64,000 nt of DNA from Molanna angustata (lineage: Eukaryota; Arthropoda; Insecta; Trichoptera; Molannidae): the NCBI GenBank assembly GCA_963576475.1, contig OY754986.1, positions 6,011,174-6,075,173 on the forward strand, written 5' to 3'. The translations under genes were made by a program, and so were the position numbers. The first letter of the stretch is position 1, and each line of letters opens with the position of its first letter. This document shows positions 32,840 through 44,400 of this stretch, one piece after another. Below the pieces are notes generated by a model. It searched no databases. It saw only the letters and a program-made list of their open reading frames with translations, and was not told where the DNA came from.

Positions 32840-33015
32840 TTCGTTGTGATGTTTTTGTGTATGCCGTACACAAATATGAAAATTTGTATCCTATAGACAG
32901 ATTAATATGGATAAATAATATGGCCGATGAATTTAATATGGATACCACATAAGTGAAGTAGGTACAAAAACTTAGAGCTACTTAGTTTTCCATAGACATA
33001 CAACCGTTTGAAAAA
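32840..33015. other. No gene recognised
   Basis: AT-rich spacer; nothing supported. Confidence 0.3.
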
Positions 33016-33463
33016 TTATCTTCGGTGCAGATTGCTATGTATATCGTCCGCGTATATGAAAGTAGTTCCTACTAAGGCTCTTATTTCAGCATTCACGTAT
33101 GCGTTCTTATCAATAAATAGTAATATATAAATTAGGATGATTTTAAAGCGCCGTTTTTGTGATAACCTCACCTCAAGGGCGCTTTTGTAAGACTCGCGGA
33201 AGAAGTGAGTTTTGAGGTGTTTCCTGAAAAGTGCTAAGTTGTCGATTTGCCTCAGTTCAGGTGGTAGTTTATTCACGAGGCTGGTCCAGCCACAGCAAAA
33301 GCACGATCACCGAATGATGTAGTGTTGACTCTATTTATTTCAGTCAAATTGCCAATCATGGATGTGATGGCTGACCGAAGTGTTTGTTTATGGTGAGAGG
33401 GATGCAGAAGTCTGAAAGATACGTGGGAGCCATGCCTTGGATTGCTTGATCACAGTGATATCT
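33016..33463 (-). pseudogene. LINE C-terminus (Jockey-like)
   Basis: The minus strand reads 'CDQAIQGMAPTYLSDFC', then 'SFGDRAFAVAGPASW', 'NKLPPELRQIDNLALFRKHL' and 'KTHFFRES'. The FGDRAFAVAGP..WN.LP..LR pattern is the usual extreme C-terminus of Jockey-type LINEs. A frame break falls near 33275. The upstream side is truncated just before a SINE-A. Confidence 0.8.
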
Positions 33464-33464
33464 T

Positions 33465-33690
33465 GTCGGCCTTCGTGGCTCAGTTGGTTAGGTATCTGAC
33501 TGCTGATCCAAGGGTTCGATTACCGGCGAAGACAGTTTTAATTGTGTTTTCAGTCTAGATCTGTGAGAAAATTAATATCGTAAGTCTCCAGAATGTGGCA
33601 ACTTTTTATTGGTGTGTGTTAAATTAATATTTGACAAAGAACCTGTTAGTTGCCCGAGAAGTAATGTAAAATAAAATAAAAATAAAAATA
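33465..33690 (+). mobile_element. SINE-A copy (tRNA-derived)
   Basis: GTCGGCCTTCGTGGCTCAGT, GGTTAGGTATCTGACTGCTG, a slightly mutated B box (GGGTTCGATTACCGG), CCAGAATGTGGCAACTT and GTTAGTTGCCCGAGAAG, then an AAATAAAATAAAAAT tail. Confidence 0.9.
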
Positions 33691-34289
33691 TATGTATTTT
33701 TTTCAGGTATATTTACTTTTCAAAAACTCCAGCATATATCGACTGCCTTTTCCACGTCTAAAAATGCAATGCATAAAGGACTTTTCTTTTCCCGATATTC
33801 TTCAGTTATTGTGTATAACATTGAAATGATGTTTAAATATATTTTTTAAGACAGAGAACATAATCGTATGTATGTTCATCCATTTCCGGGTATGTTTTCA
33901 TTACATATTTTCAAACATGACATGTACCTACATACTTCATGCCTATGTATAACATTGTAAACAATACAAACACATAAGTTTATTATTATAGGTATGTATT
34001 TATAATATGAATGTTTGCCGATCAGTAAGGACAAACCCATAGAGAGCCAAAGACAAAACATGTTATTATACTTCATAATAAGGGTTTATTTTTCATGGTT
34101 GAATAGGAATCCAAATAACAATCTCATTTCCCGGAACTATTTCTTATGCTTGTCCCATATCGTACATAGGTACCGACATAATATTATTCTACCCCTCCTC
34201 CACACCCTCATGTACAAATGTTTATCTATCAACATGTCAATATTGTTATTGTTTTTATATTACCGTCTTATGTTGCCCTATAACATGGT
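33691..34289. other. No gene recognised
   Basis: AT-rich; no supported gene. Confidence 0.35.
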
Positions 34290-34536
34290 GTTTTCACAAT
34301 TTTTTTTATGTTTTTTTCGTTTTGTTTTCGTTTCGTTTTTCGTTCGTTTTTTTTATGTTATTATTTATTTATTAAAGAAACACCAACAGAACATAGGAAT
34401 ACACATAAAACATAATAATATAGATAGTTAGAATCATCATAGTAGTTCCAATGCTCCAATAACAGGTGTTTACAACATAGATTGAATATACATATGTATA
34501 TCGTTTAGTTGAAAATTAAATATAGGTATATATTAC
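34290..34536. repeat. First TTTCG block and reversed LINE tail
   Basis: A short TTTCGTTTCGTTTTTCG block (34310-34350) leads into TTATTTATTTATTAAAGAAAC and a ~180-bp flank (AACACATAAAACATAATA, ATAGTTAGAATCATCATAGT, AACAGGTGTTTACAACATAG) that is repeated almost exactly at 35474-35652. Confidence 0.8.
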
Positions 34537-34689
34537 TAATTCAAACTTTTATAGAAAGGTGAAGCATTGCGCATCGACATTCTAATGTAGTGCATTGTTA
34601 AAACACGCTTCAGAGAAGCAATTATTATGGGAAAAAATCTCATATTGATTGTTGACATGCTTGTATCAACTTGTTTTTCGTAACTTGCT

Positions 34690-35473
34690 TGTTTTTTCTT
34701 TTTGTTTCGTTTCGTTTCGTTTCATTTCTTGTTTCATTTTTCGTGTCATTTTTCGTTTCATTTTTCGTTTCATTTTTCGTTTCATTTTTCGAGTCATTTT
34801 TCGTTTCACTTTTCGTGTCATTTTTCGGTTCATTTTTCGTTTCATTTTTCGCGTCATTTTTCGTTTCATTTTTCGAGTCATTTTTCGTTCATTTTTCGTG
34901 TCATTTTTCGTTTCATTTTTCGGTTCATTTTTCGTGTCATTTTTCGTTTCATTTTCGTTTCGTTCGGTTTCATTTCATTTTTCGTTTCGTTTCACTTTCG
35001 TGTCATTATTCGTTTCTTTTCGTTTCATTTTTCGTTTCGTGTCGTTTCGTTTCGTTTGGTTTCATTTCATTTTTCGTGTCATTTTTCGGTTCATTTTTCG
35101 TGTCATTTTTCGTGTCACTTTTCGTGTCGTTTCGTTTCGTTTTTCGTTTCGTTTGGTTTCGTTTCACTGTTCGTGTCATTTTTCGTGTCATTTTTTGTTT
35201 CATTTTTCGTTTCATTTCTCGTTTTACTTTTCGTTTCATTATTCGTTTCGTTTCATTTTTCGTTTCATTTTTCGTTTTACTTTTCGTTTCATTTTTCGTT
35301 TCACTTTTCGTGTCATTTTCGTTTCGTTTCGTTTTTCGTATCGTTTGGTTTCATTTCATTTTTCGTTTCGTTTCACTTTCGTGTCATTTTTCGTTTCATT
35401 TTTCGTGTCACTTTTCGGTTTCATTTTGTTTTCGTTTCGTTTTTCGTTTCTTTTTTTTTTTTTTTTTTTTTTG
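34690..35473 (+). repeat. TTTCG-rich satellite, block 2
   Basis: Tandem array of ~12-bp units TTTTTCGTTTCA and TTTTTCGTGTCA with scattered TTTCGTTTCGTTTGG variants. The three long overlapping plus-strand frames (phenylalanine/serine/valine-rich) and the lysine/methionine-rich minus frames are products of unit length, not genes. Confidence 0.9.
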
Positions 35474-35652
35474 TTATTATTTATTTATTTATTTATTAAA
35501 AGAAACACCAACAGAACATACACATAAAACATAATAATATAGATAGTTAGAATCATCATAGTAGTTCCAATGCTCCAATAACAGGTGTTTACAACATAGA
35601 TTGAATATATGTATATCGTTTAGTTGAAAATTAAATATAGGTATATATTACT
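35474..35652. repeat. Duplicate of the 34352-34536 flank
   Basis: Same order of motifs as the earlier flank, from TTATTTATTTATTTATTAAA to GAAAATTAAATATAGGTATA. This makes a direct duplication of roughly 1.1 kb in unit size (array plus flank). Confidence 0.85.
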
Positions 35653-37157
35653 TTTTTTCGGTTCATTTTTCGTGTCACTTTTGGTTTCACTTTTCGTGTC
35701 ATTTTTCGTGTCATTTTTCGGTTCATTTTTCGTTTCATTTTTTCGAGTCATTTTTCGTTTCACTTTTCGTGTCATTTTTGGTTTCACTTTTCGTGTCATT
35801 TTTGGTTTCACTTTTTCTTCGTTTCACTTTCGTGTCATTTTTCGTGTCACTTTTCGTGTCGTTTCGTTTCGTTTGGTTTCGTTTATTTTTCGTTTCACTT
35901 TTCGTGTCATTTTTCGTGTCATTTTTGTTTCACTTATCGTGTCATTTTTCGTGTCATTTTTGTTTCATTTTTCGTTTCATTTTTCGTTTCGTCTCGTCTC
36001 GTCTCGTCTCGTTTCGTTTCGTTTCGTTCCGAGAAACGAAAAATGAAACGAAAAATGACACGAAAAATGAACCGAAAAATGACACGAAATAGAACCGAAA
36101 AATGACACGAAAAATGAACCGAAAAATGTCACGAAAAATGACACGAAAGTGAAACAAAAATGACATGAAAAATGTAACCAAAAATGAAATGAAACCAAAC
36201 GAAACGAAACGACACGAAAAGTGACACGAAAAGTGATACGAAACGAAACGAAAAATGAAACGAAAAATGACACGAAAAGTTAAACGAAAATGACACGAAA
36301 AATGAACCGAAAAATGACACGAAATAGACCGAAAAATGACACGAAAAATGAACCGAAAAATGTCACGAAAAATGTCAAGAAAAATGACACGAAAAATGAA
36401 CCGAAAATGACACGAAAAATGACTCGAAAAATGAAATGAAATCAAACGAAACGAAAAACGAAACGAAACGAAAAATGAAACGAAAAAAGAAACGAAAAAT
36501 GACACGATAGTGAAACGAAACGAAAAATGAACCGAAAAATGACACGAAAAATGAACCGAAAAATGACACGAAACGTGAAACGAAAAATGACTCGAAAAAT
36601 GACACGAAAAGTGAAACGAAACCAAACGAAACACTTTCGTTTCGTTTCACTTTCGTGTCATTTTTCGTTTCATTATTCGTTTCACTTTTCGTGTCATTTT
36701 TTGTTTCATTTTTCGTGTCATTTTTCGTTTCGTTTCGTTTATGTTTCGTTTGGTTTCATTTCATTTTTCGTTTCAGTTTCACTTTCGTGTCATTTTTTGT
36801 TTCACTTTTCGTGTCATTTTTCGTGTCATTCTTCGTTTCACTTTCGTGTCATTTTTCGTGTCGTTTCGTTTCGTTTTCGTTTCGTTTGGTTTAGTTTCAT
36901 TTTTCGTTTCACTTTTCGTGTCATTTTTCGTTTCACTTTTCGTGTCATTTTTCGGTTCATTTTTCGTGTCATTTTTCGGTTTATTTTTCGTGTCATTTTT
37001 CGGTTCATTTTTCGTGTCATTTTTCGTTTCATTTTCGTGTCATTTTTGGTTTCATTTTTCGTTTGTCATTTTTCGTTTCATTTTTCGGTTCATTTTTCGT
37101 GTCATTTTTCGTTTAATTTTTCGTTTTTCGTTTCGTTTGGTTTCATTTCATTTTTCG
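35653..37157. repeat. TTTCG-rich satellite, block 3, with inverted segment
   Basis: Same units as block 2. Plus orientation at 35653-36030; orientation switches to ACACGAAAAATGA units at about 36031-36633; then back to plus orientation until the gap at 37158. The switch at 36030 lies inside GTTTCGTTCCGAGAAACGAA and the one at 36633 inside AAACACTTTCGTTTCG. Open frames are artefacts. Confidence 0.9.
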
Positions 37158-37357
37158 NNNNNNNNNNNNNNNNNNNNNNNNNNNNNNNNNNNNNNNNNNN
37201 NNNNNNNNNNNNNNNNNNNNNNNNNNNNNNNNNNNNNNNNNNNNNNNNNNNNNNNNNNNNNNNNNNNNNNNNNNNNNNNNNNNNNNNNNNNNNNNNNNNN
37301 NNNNNNNNNNNNNNNNNNNNNNNNNNNNNNNNNNNNNNNNNNNNNNNNNNNNNNNNN
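37158..37357. other. Assembly gap, 200 N
   Basis: Exactly 200 N, a fixed placeholder size. Distance and even adjacency of the two flanks are not established by the sequence. Confidence 0.99.
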
Positions 37358-37704
37358 GGTCACGGACACAGGAAGGGACTTGAAACCGTTTATTATTACG
37401 AGTTGACTTCTATTTGATATATATGATTCTAACCAGCGTAACAAATTCCCATGTATTCCAATGCTCTGAAGTTTAGCTAAGAGGATTAAATGACTCACTT
37501 TGTCGAAAGCCTTACGAAAATCGGTGTATATGGCATCGACCTGAGTGCGAACATTAAATGAGTTACAAATGAAGTTACTGTATTCTAAAAGATTTGAGGT
37601 TGTGGATTTCTTACGTACAAAACCATGTTGGTGTGGAGAGAGTATATGGTGAAATTGATGAAAAATATGCTCATAAACAAGAGATTCAAAAACTTTACCG
37701 AAGC
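37358..37704 (-). pseudogene. LINE reverse transcriptase, N-terminal palm part
   Basis: From right to left on the minus strand: 'HQHGFVRKKSTTSNLLEY', 'VDAIYTDFRKAFDKVSH' (motif A, with the first catalytic aspartate), 'GIHGNLLRWLESYISNRSQL' and 'GFKSLPVSVT', after which the gap begins. Typical of Jockey-type elements. The YxDD part would lie in or beyond the gap. A 17-bp inverted repeat (37682-37722, around AAAGTTTT..TTTACC) caps the 5' side. Confidence 0.8.
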
Positions 37705-37747
37705 AGGTAAAGTTTTGAATCTCTTTTAAAAAAGAAGGAAGCTTTTA

Positions 37748-38308
37748 AAAGCATATATTTTTACAATTATTTTAGTGTACCATTATATTATTTGTAATAT
37801 TCACAACGGGGCTTATCAGGATTTAATAAAATGATGTTAATATTTTGACTATTTTTTTGGTGTTAAGTCCGTCACATCCCCTTGCCATTCTACAAAAAAG
37901 TAAAACATAATATCATATGAGATTCATCTGATGTACGTCGTTAAATAAGGAATTAAAAGTGACTAAAATTACCACACAATACACAAATAATATGTACTTA
38001 TGTGATTCAAAACAATAAGAAATTAAATAAAGAAAGAAATTGAATAAATTAATTGACATAACAAAACATTTACAAAAACACGTTTTCATACAAAAATAGC
38101 ATGAACTGAACTAAGATCTGTAGCCAACATCACTATGCAAGTATTATAATGGTGGTATCACTGAAAAAAAAGAACAATGTTACTACTCATGAAAAAAAGA
38201 ATAAAGTATTCCAATATTAGCTCAATTACCAAAGTTATAGTAAGATATATGCAACGATTTGTGTTCTTTTTGAGTGAGTACATTTAATTGGCCACCCTCT
38301 GTATGTAT
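37748..38308 (-). mobile_element. Second copy of the mariner-like element
   Basis: Reverse orientation of 6324-7326, running to the end GGCCACCCTCTGTA (38290-38303) but lacking the opposite terminus, cut near 37748. It reads without interruption through the sequence (around 38120-38150) where the first copy carries a LINE insert. Confidence 0.8.
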
Positions 38309-38314
38309 ACTGTT

Positions 38315-38455
38315 CTTCCACTACTACTCTACCACAATCCGTCCTGCTTATGGGGACTACATAATAACGGAGCCTTGCAAATCTCTGAATGAACACATGA
38401 AGAACATAAGAACAGTCCGGAAATCTCTAACTCTTGCAGAAACTGTCTTGAAATA
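38315..38455 (+). repeat. Dispersed repeat shared with 14931-15055
   Basis: Same ordered motifs as the first copy: GCTTATGGGGACTA, GCCTTGCAAATCTCTGAATG, AACATAAGAACAGTCCGGAA and CTTGCAGAAACTG. Family unknown. Confidence 0.55.
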
Positions 38456-38459
38456 GTTA

Positions 38460-38990
38460 TATATGGTTGGATAATTTATATAGCGCCGTTTTCGTGAAAA
38501 CTCACCTCAAGGGCGCTTTGTAGCTATTAGTTTTTCATGTTAGTAAAAGCTTAAAATCTAGGTTATTGATCTTAAATTAAATTAAAAATAAACATAAAAC
38601 TTAGTGAGAAGTGTCACGGAGCAGTTAATTACAGTGTTATTAAGTTGGTTTCATTACATTATATTCAAATTCAAATTTAGGAGGTGTTATTGTGTGAAAT
38701 ATTAAACAGGTGTGTCTTAATTTGTTTTTTAAACGTGTTTATATTGTCTATCTGTCTGAGTCGGTATGGAAGTTTATTCCATGAGGATGGACCAGCAACA
38801 GCGAACGCACGATCACCAAAGTTTGATTTGTGCACTCGGTTAACTTCGTTTAGTTTACCGATTGCTGAGCTTTGAGCTGAACGGAGGGATTTCTGTCTGT
38901 TGTTTGAGGTGAGCGGAGTGCACATTTCGGATAGGTATTGCGGGGCCAGACCGTGTATTGCCTTGAATCTATCTGAGTTACTATCGACAC
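38460..38990 (-). pseudogene. LINE C-terminus and 3' UTR (Jockey-like)
   Basis: The minus-strand frame is open from about 38990 to 38677: 'FKAIHGLAPQYLSEMCTPLT', 'VNRVHKSNFGDRAFAVAGPS', then 'WNKLPYRLRQIDNINTFKK'. The 3' UTR holds AAGCGCCCTTGAGGTGAG (38503-38520 reversed), which is also present in the 33.1-kb copy. Confidence 0.8.
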
Positions 38991-39049
38991 ATTATACACA
39001 ACTAAATGTCAGCTTTACCTATGGATTCAGATATCTTACGTCCCTCATT

Positions 39050-39203
39050 CGGTTAGATATCTGACTCCAGAGCTAAATGTCGGTTAGATATCTGACTCCA
39101 GAGCTAAATGTCGGTTAGATATCTGACTCCAGAGCTAAATTTCGGTTGGATATCTGACTCCAGACCTATATTTCTGTTAGATATCTGACTCCAGAGCTAA
39201 TTT
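39050..39203 (+). repeat. 31-bp tandem repeat derived from SINE-A
   Basis: Five units of CGGTTAGATATCTGACTCCA+GAGCTAAATGT (starts 39050, 39081, 39112, 39143, 39174). The unit is the A-box and anticodon-side part of SINE-A (GTTAGATATCTGACT.C.GAGC.AAAGGT). The same motif reappears at 48440-48515 on the other side of the LINE and LTR insertions. Confidence 0.85.
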
Positions 39204-39696
39204 TTTTTCTTTTTATTTATTTATTTAAAAATTCAACACAGACAGCGTTTGCTGGTATGAGTGTTGACATACATTTTGGTTTATATTGACATTTTGTTAG
39301 ATTAATACATGTTATACAATGTGGTGAACAATAACATTACAATGAAGTTCACAAAAAAAAAATTGAAAATTCAACCATAGTGTAGCCCAAAACAGTTAGC
39401 CGGGAGTACAGGAAAATCTATTTGTAAGCACTATCATGCAGTATGTGTTGTTTTAACTTTTTTTTTTGAAAAAATGGAGTTTTTGGCAGTACTTTATGTC
39501 ATCTGGTAGTTGATTGTACAAATTAATGCTGGTGGATAATAGTCCTTTGTTTAGTCTGTCTGATCTATTGCTAATGTTTGTTAGGTTGTTTCTTTGTCTA
39601 GTGTCGTAGTTATGTATGTCACTAACAGTTTCCAGGAGTGTGTTGTGTTTAAGTAAGTCATGTTTGATTTTATAAATGTACATTATTTTTTCATAG
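39204..39696 (-). pseudogene. LINE C-terminus and tail, left part of LTR target
   Basis: Reversed A-rich tail (TTTTTATTTATTTATTTAAA at 39209), 3' UTR, and coding from 39453: 'KIMYIYKIKHDLLKHNTLLE', 'VSDIHNYDTRQRNNLTNI' and 'YNQLPDDIKYCQKLHFF', the usual C-terminus of a non-LTR reverse transcriptase. The residues N-terminal to 'EKIMYIYK' lie beyond the LTR element, at 48195 onward, where the frame continues ('EPTIQQIINY'). Confidence 0.8.
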
Positions 39697-40217
39697 TATG
39701 GGGGCTTATATGCATGTGGCGTGTAGATCAATAGAGATGCATGTACTAGATCTAATGTACACTAAACCACATACGTGTAAGTTCTGCTGGCTCACAAATT
39801 ATCCCTATATACCGGAATCGAACCGGGATATGTAATTCATAATTTGCCTTCTTTATTAACAAGCGTGTTCAACCAACAGTCCCATATAATTGATTATCGT
39901 GGATGGCGATAATCCAAACTAATTAATATTATACTGTGATGCAAGTTGGTACATAAGACAGGTTAAGATTGAAAGAGTGAAGATAACTTACGTATTTATT
40001 GTTGAGAACAAATTAAAAAGATTACAATTAAAACTACTGAAATTATACCTTACTTATAAAATTTACACTTATAATTCACGTACTTACGGAAAGTACGACA
40101 CACAGTTGGGTATCAGAACGGAATGAAAATTATGTTTAAAATGGCCGTATTTATACGTCTGCCAATTAGGGTTGGGCAATGACCATCAATTAGAGTTGTG
40201 CGATGGCCATAGCCACA
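39697..40217 (-). repeat. 3' LTR (521 bp)
   Basis: Left-hand LTR, the 3' LTR of the minus-strand element. In sense it starts TGTGGCTATGGCC and ends CCCCCATA. It matches 47670-48190 with no difference seen. Confidence 0.95.
39814..39824 (-). promoter_or_regulatory. B-box-like motif in the 3' LTR
   Basis: GGTTCGATTCC in the sense direction, an exact pol III B-box match (see the copy at 47787-47797). Confidence 0.45.
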
Positions 40218-40232
40218 CACTCCCCTTCCAGC
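40218..40232 (-). promoter_or_regulatory. Polypurine tract
   Basis: Sense GCTGGAAGGGGAGTG immediately before the 3' LTR, the usual position for plus-strand DNA priming. Confidence 0.85.
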
Positions 40233-41463
40233 TAGTGCGTCATACTTCCCTGTACTCTTTGTCACATAACATACAAAAAAATTAAAATATATATTTTAAC
40301 AAAATGGTTTGGGTCTATGATGGTGTACACTCTTTAGTACGTATAAGATTTTTTTTTATTTTTTATTGTATTTGTTTCAAAAAAAAAAATAAACTAAATT
40401 GAGAAGAAATAATTTTTTTTAATTAAATATACCCATTTCTAACTTAAAAGATTAGATAAAAAAAAATAAATAAATGTTACTGAATTTACTTAGGGTTGAA
40501 ACCCTGTGTTTTTATTATTTAGAGCAAAATCACATATAAAATTTTTGCAATATTATGTTATGATTAAGTTACATCTGTCAATAAATATTTAGCATTGCTT
40601 TAGATGAAGCTTAATTATTTACTAACTATATATATAGTGATAAAGTAGAAATTACATACATGTTTAAATTAAAAATATTATTTACAGAAATAAATTTGCA
40701 TCATTTTTATGCAATTATTTAGGACTTTTCTTTTTCGAATACGCCTATTATTAATATATTTTTCTTTGCCAATTTCTTTTGCAATGGTAATTTGGCGAGA
40801 GAGTACTACATTATTCAATATTCATTATTGGTTTCAATTTTTACATTTTTGCTCAAGTATATATGGCTTAAATACATTCGTTACGTATTTCATACTAGTA
40901 ATTTACATTGATTGTTGAGATATTACTCTATCTTTTTAATACTTAATAAGTTTTAAATTTACAATTATTTTTATGCTTTACAAATACCTTCTTTTTTAAA
41001 TAAAACACATATAAAAATAATAAGGAGAAATAAACTAATAACATTTAATATATTATTTAATTTTTTTCTATGCCATTGTGGCTTAATTTCATAATCAGAG
41101 AATATATTAGGTATTTGTTTGTGGAAGTTATTTTTATTCTTTTTTTTTTTATTACTTAATGGAAATTTATCTAAGAACATTCAGATATCAAATTTATATT
41201 ATTAACAGTTTAATATTATCATACTATGATTTTACTGGAAGCATATATACAAAATATGATGTGTACCTCCAATAGTGTAAATCATTTAAATTCTTTTCAT
41301 ATTTTATCCTCTTTGTAGGGATTTTTACTCAACTTTTACTTCAAAACTTAGATAAAAAAAAATTGAATATATACATATATGTGTATCAAATATAATTATT
41401 TTATAAAATACACTGAATTTATAATTTTTATAAACACTTTGTTCACTTTTGCTATTTATTGCA
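40233..41463 (-). other. 3' region of the LTR element, no envelope gene
   Basis: About 1.2 kb between the Gag-Pol stop and the polypurine tract, AT-rich and mostly closed in all frames. It holds only short frames, one being the 69-codon frame at 40971-41180. Confidence 0.6.
40971..41180 (-). CDS. Small frame with a membrane segment
   Basis: 69 residues: lysine/asparagine-rich start, then a hydrophobic stretch 'ISLFLLIIFICVLF' near residues 48-61 and a short charged end. The position downstream of pol is where some gypsy elements have a third gene. It could be a remnant of a membrane protein or chance AT-rich sequence; no cysteine-rich ectodomain or signal peptide is seen. Confidence 0.2.
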   Translation of the reverse strand: MFLDKFPLSNKKKKNKNNFHKQIPNIFSDYEIKPQWHRKKLNNILNVISLFLLIIFICVLFKKEGICKA

Positions 41464-44400
41464 CTAAAAGTATCTGTAGTGAGTGAATTTTTTAGGAAAA
41501 TAAACTCTTCTCCCTGATTTGGTAGTGGAATGATGAAGTGGTTTTGCTTCTTCTTGATCCACATCCTGGATGGGGGTATTGGTTTGATTCAGTGGTTGTG
41601 GTTTTGCTTCTGGCGTCTTGGGTTCGGGGTCCATGTCCTCGTTTATCCCAAAGGCAGGTTTTACTCGGTCCAAGGAGACTTTCCTGGGTTTTCCATTAAT
41701 TAAAATTACTGCTGTTTTGTCATCTTTTTCTTGTACTGGAAACGGCCCTTCATAAGGTCTTTGTAGGGGTTTCCTGGTGGCGTCGTGTCGCAAGAACACG
41801 AATTTAGCGTCCTTTAGATCTTTATGGATGAATGTTTTCTGCTTGCTGTGATTGGAGGCTGGTATTGGTCGAAGTTCTGTCATCAACTTCTGTAATTTGT
41901 AACCATAAGTGTCAGGTTCCTCTGCTGGTGTATTTTCAAAAAAATCGCCTGGCAGCCTGAGCGTTGTCCCATATGTCATCTCAGCTGGGGTGAATTCTGA
42001 GCCTTCCTTAATGCTGGATCGTAGTCCTAGTAATACCATGGGTAGTGATGTCGTCCATGATTTGTTATTTATGGTCATCAGTGATGTCTTCAGCGTCCGA
42101 TGCCAACGTTCTATAATGCCATTACTCTGAGGATGGTATGCCGTGGTTCTAATATGATTTATACCTAATATTTTAGTTAAATTATTAAATAATGAGCTTT
42201 CAAATTGACGGCCTTGGTCGGTGGTAATTGAAGTTGGTAAGCCGAAGCGTGATATCCAATGGTACATCAGGGCTTCAGCTACGGTTTCCGCGGTCATGTC
42301 TTTCAGAGGTATGGCTTCTGGCCATCTTGTATACCTATCGATTATGGTCAGCAAGTAGATATGATCTTTTGAAGGTGGAAGTGGTCCAATTAAATCGATG
42401 TGAATATTTTTGAATCTTCCGTCTGGAGGCTTGAACTCTTGTAGTGGCGTAGTGGTGTGTCTATGTATTTTTGATGTCTGACAATCTATACAGTTGTTTA
42501 CCACATTTTGTACGCTTTTCTCTATATTGGGCCACACGTATCTTTGTTTGATAATTTTGTACGTGGATTTTACTCCTGGGTGGCTTATTCTGTGTACTTC
42601 CATAATTACTTCTTCTCTCATGGATGGTGGGACGAAAGGACGTATATTTTTCTGTGAAATATCACACCATAACATTTTTTCCGAGCCTGGTATCCCGATT
42701 TTTCTCATTGACAATGATGATTTTTCTAGAATTTTCTTTAATTCTTTACATGAGATTTGTTCTTCAGCCATTCTGTTGTAATTAATATTTGGTTGTAGTT
42801 CTATCTCTTCTATCCTGGATAGGGTGTCGGCAACTATATTTTCTTCACCGGAAATGTGCTTGATGTTGGTGGAAAATTGGCTAACGTAATCAAGCTGTCG
42901 TTCCTGTCTTGGTGAATTCAATTTATTTTTGGTGAACGCAAATATCAATGGTTTGTGATCTGTGTATATGGTAAAGTTTCTCCCTTCTATTTGTGCACGG
43001 AAATATTTGACACTTTCGTACATGGCTGTTAACTCCCTGTCATACGTACTGTATTTTGTTTGTGCGGGGTTGAATTTTCTTGAGTAAAATGCTATCGGTT
43101 GCCAGTTTCCTTGATTCATTTGTTGAAGAGCTGCGCCCATGGCTGTATCGGACGCGTCAACCATCAGAGCTATCTCTGCTGAAGGATCGATGTGTGCAAG
43201 AAGCGTTGCTTGCGCTAGATCTTCCTTACATTTAGTGAATGCTTTTTTTAGTTTTTCGTTCCAATTAATTTTCCTTTTATCGTTTTTTCTGTACCCTTTT
43301 AATTCGTCAAAAAGTACTTGTTGCGTTCCTGCGGCATTTGGTAAAAATTTGCGATAGAAATTAAGCATTCCCATAAATTGTCGTAGTCCCTTTGCGGTTT
43401 CAGGGGGTTCTATTTTGGTGATAGCCTCTACTTTTTCTGGTAGTGGTGAGGTTCCATATTTATTTATTCTGTATCCTAGAAATTTTATTTCGTCTTTTCC
43501 AAATTGACATTTATTCTGATTTATAATAAGTCCGTTGTCTGATAGTCGTTTGAAAATTTTGTCCAGATGTTCTTCATGTTCTTGTAGATTTTTGGATGCT
43601 ATCAAAACGTCGTCGATGTAGGTGAAAACGAACTCTAGGTCTCTAGTTATACTGTGCAGAAATCGTTGAAACGATTGTGCTGCATTGGACAAACCAAACT
43701 GCATTTTTAAAAATTCGAATAATCCAAAACTTGTGAGTATTGCTGTTTTTGGAATATCGCTTTCTTCCATGGGTACCTGGTGATAAGCTCTGCTTAAATC
43801 CAAGGTGCTGAATATGGTTTTCCCGTGAAGTTTGTGTGCAAAATCTTGCAGTTGAGGGATGGGGTATTTATCAGGTTTTGTTATGGAATTTAATCTGCGG
43901 TAATCACCGCACGGTCTATATGAACCGTCGGCCTTTTTTACCATGTGGAGTGGGCTGGACCAATTACTATTTGAAGGTCGACAAATGCCTTGCTCCATCA
44001 TGAATTGAAATTCTTTTTTTGCTATTTCCAGTTGCTCTGGATTCAGTCTTCTGGCTTTACAAGTGACTGGTGGACCTCTTGTTTCGATATGATGCGTGAC
44101 GTTGTGTGCTGGTGTTTTCAAATTCATGTTTGCTCTTGTAAGATTAGGATATTTCTTGAGGATATTCTGGAATTTTCCTGTCGCCTGTACTGTTGCTATA
44201 TTGATAATATTGGTTTTGTACATGAATCCTGTTGTAGATAGTCCGGTATTCCTGTCGACTAGTGATTTCCTTCTCAAGTCTACCAATATGTTGTAGTGTG
44301 TTAAGAAGTCTGCTCCAATAATAGGTTTCATGACATCGGCTGTTATAAATTGCCATTTGTGGTTTCTTCTCAAACCTAAATTAACGTCAATTATTTTATG

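Noticed and set aside
34649..37417. Long open frames (up to 296 codons) on both strands across the TTTCG arrays
   Set aside because: Peptides are pure reflections of the 12-bp unit (phenylalanine/serine/valine on one strand, lysine/arginine/methionine/threonine on the other), overlap in several frames, and one runs through N bases.
40971..41180. Envelope gene in the LTR retrotransposon
   Set aside because: Only a 69-codon frame with one hydrophobic segment exists; no signal peptide, cleavage site or cysteine-rich region, and the 1.2-kb interval is otherwise closed.
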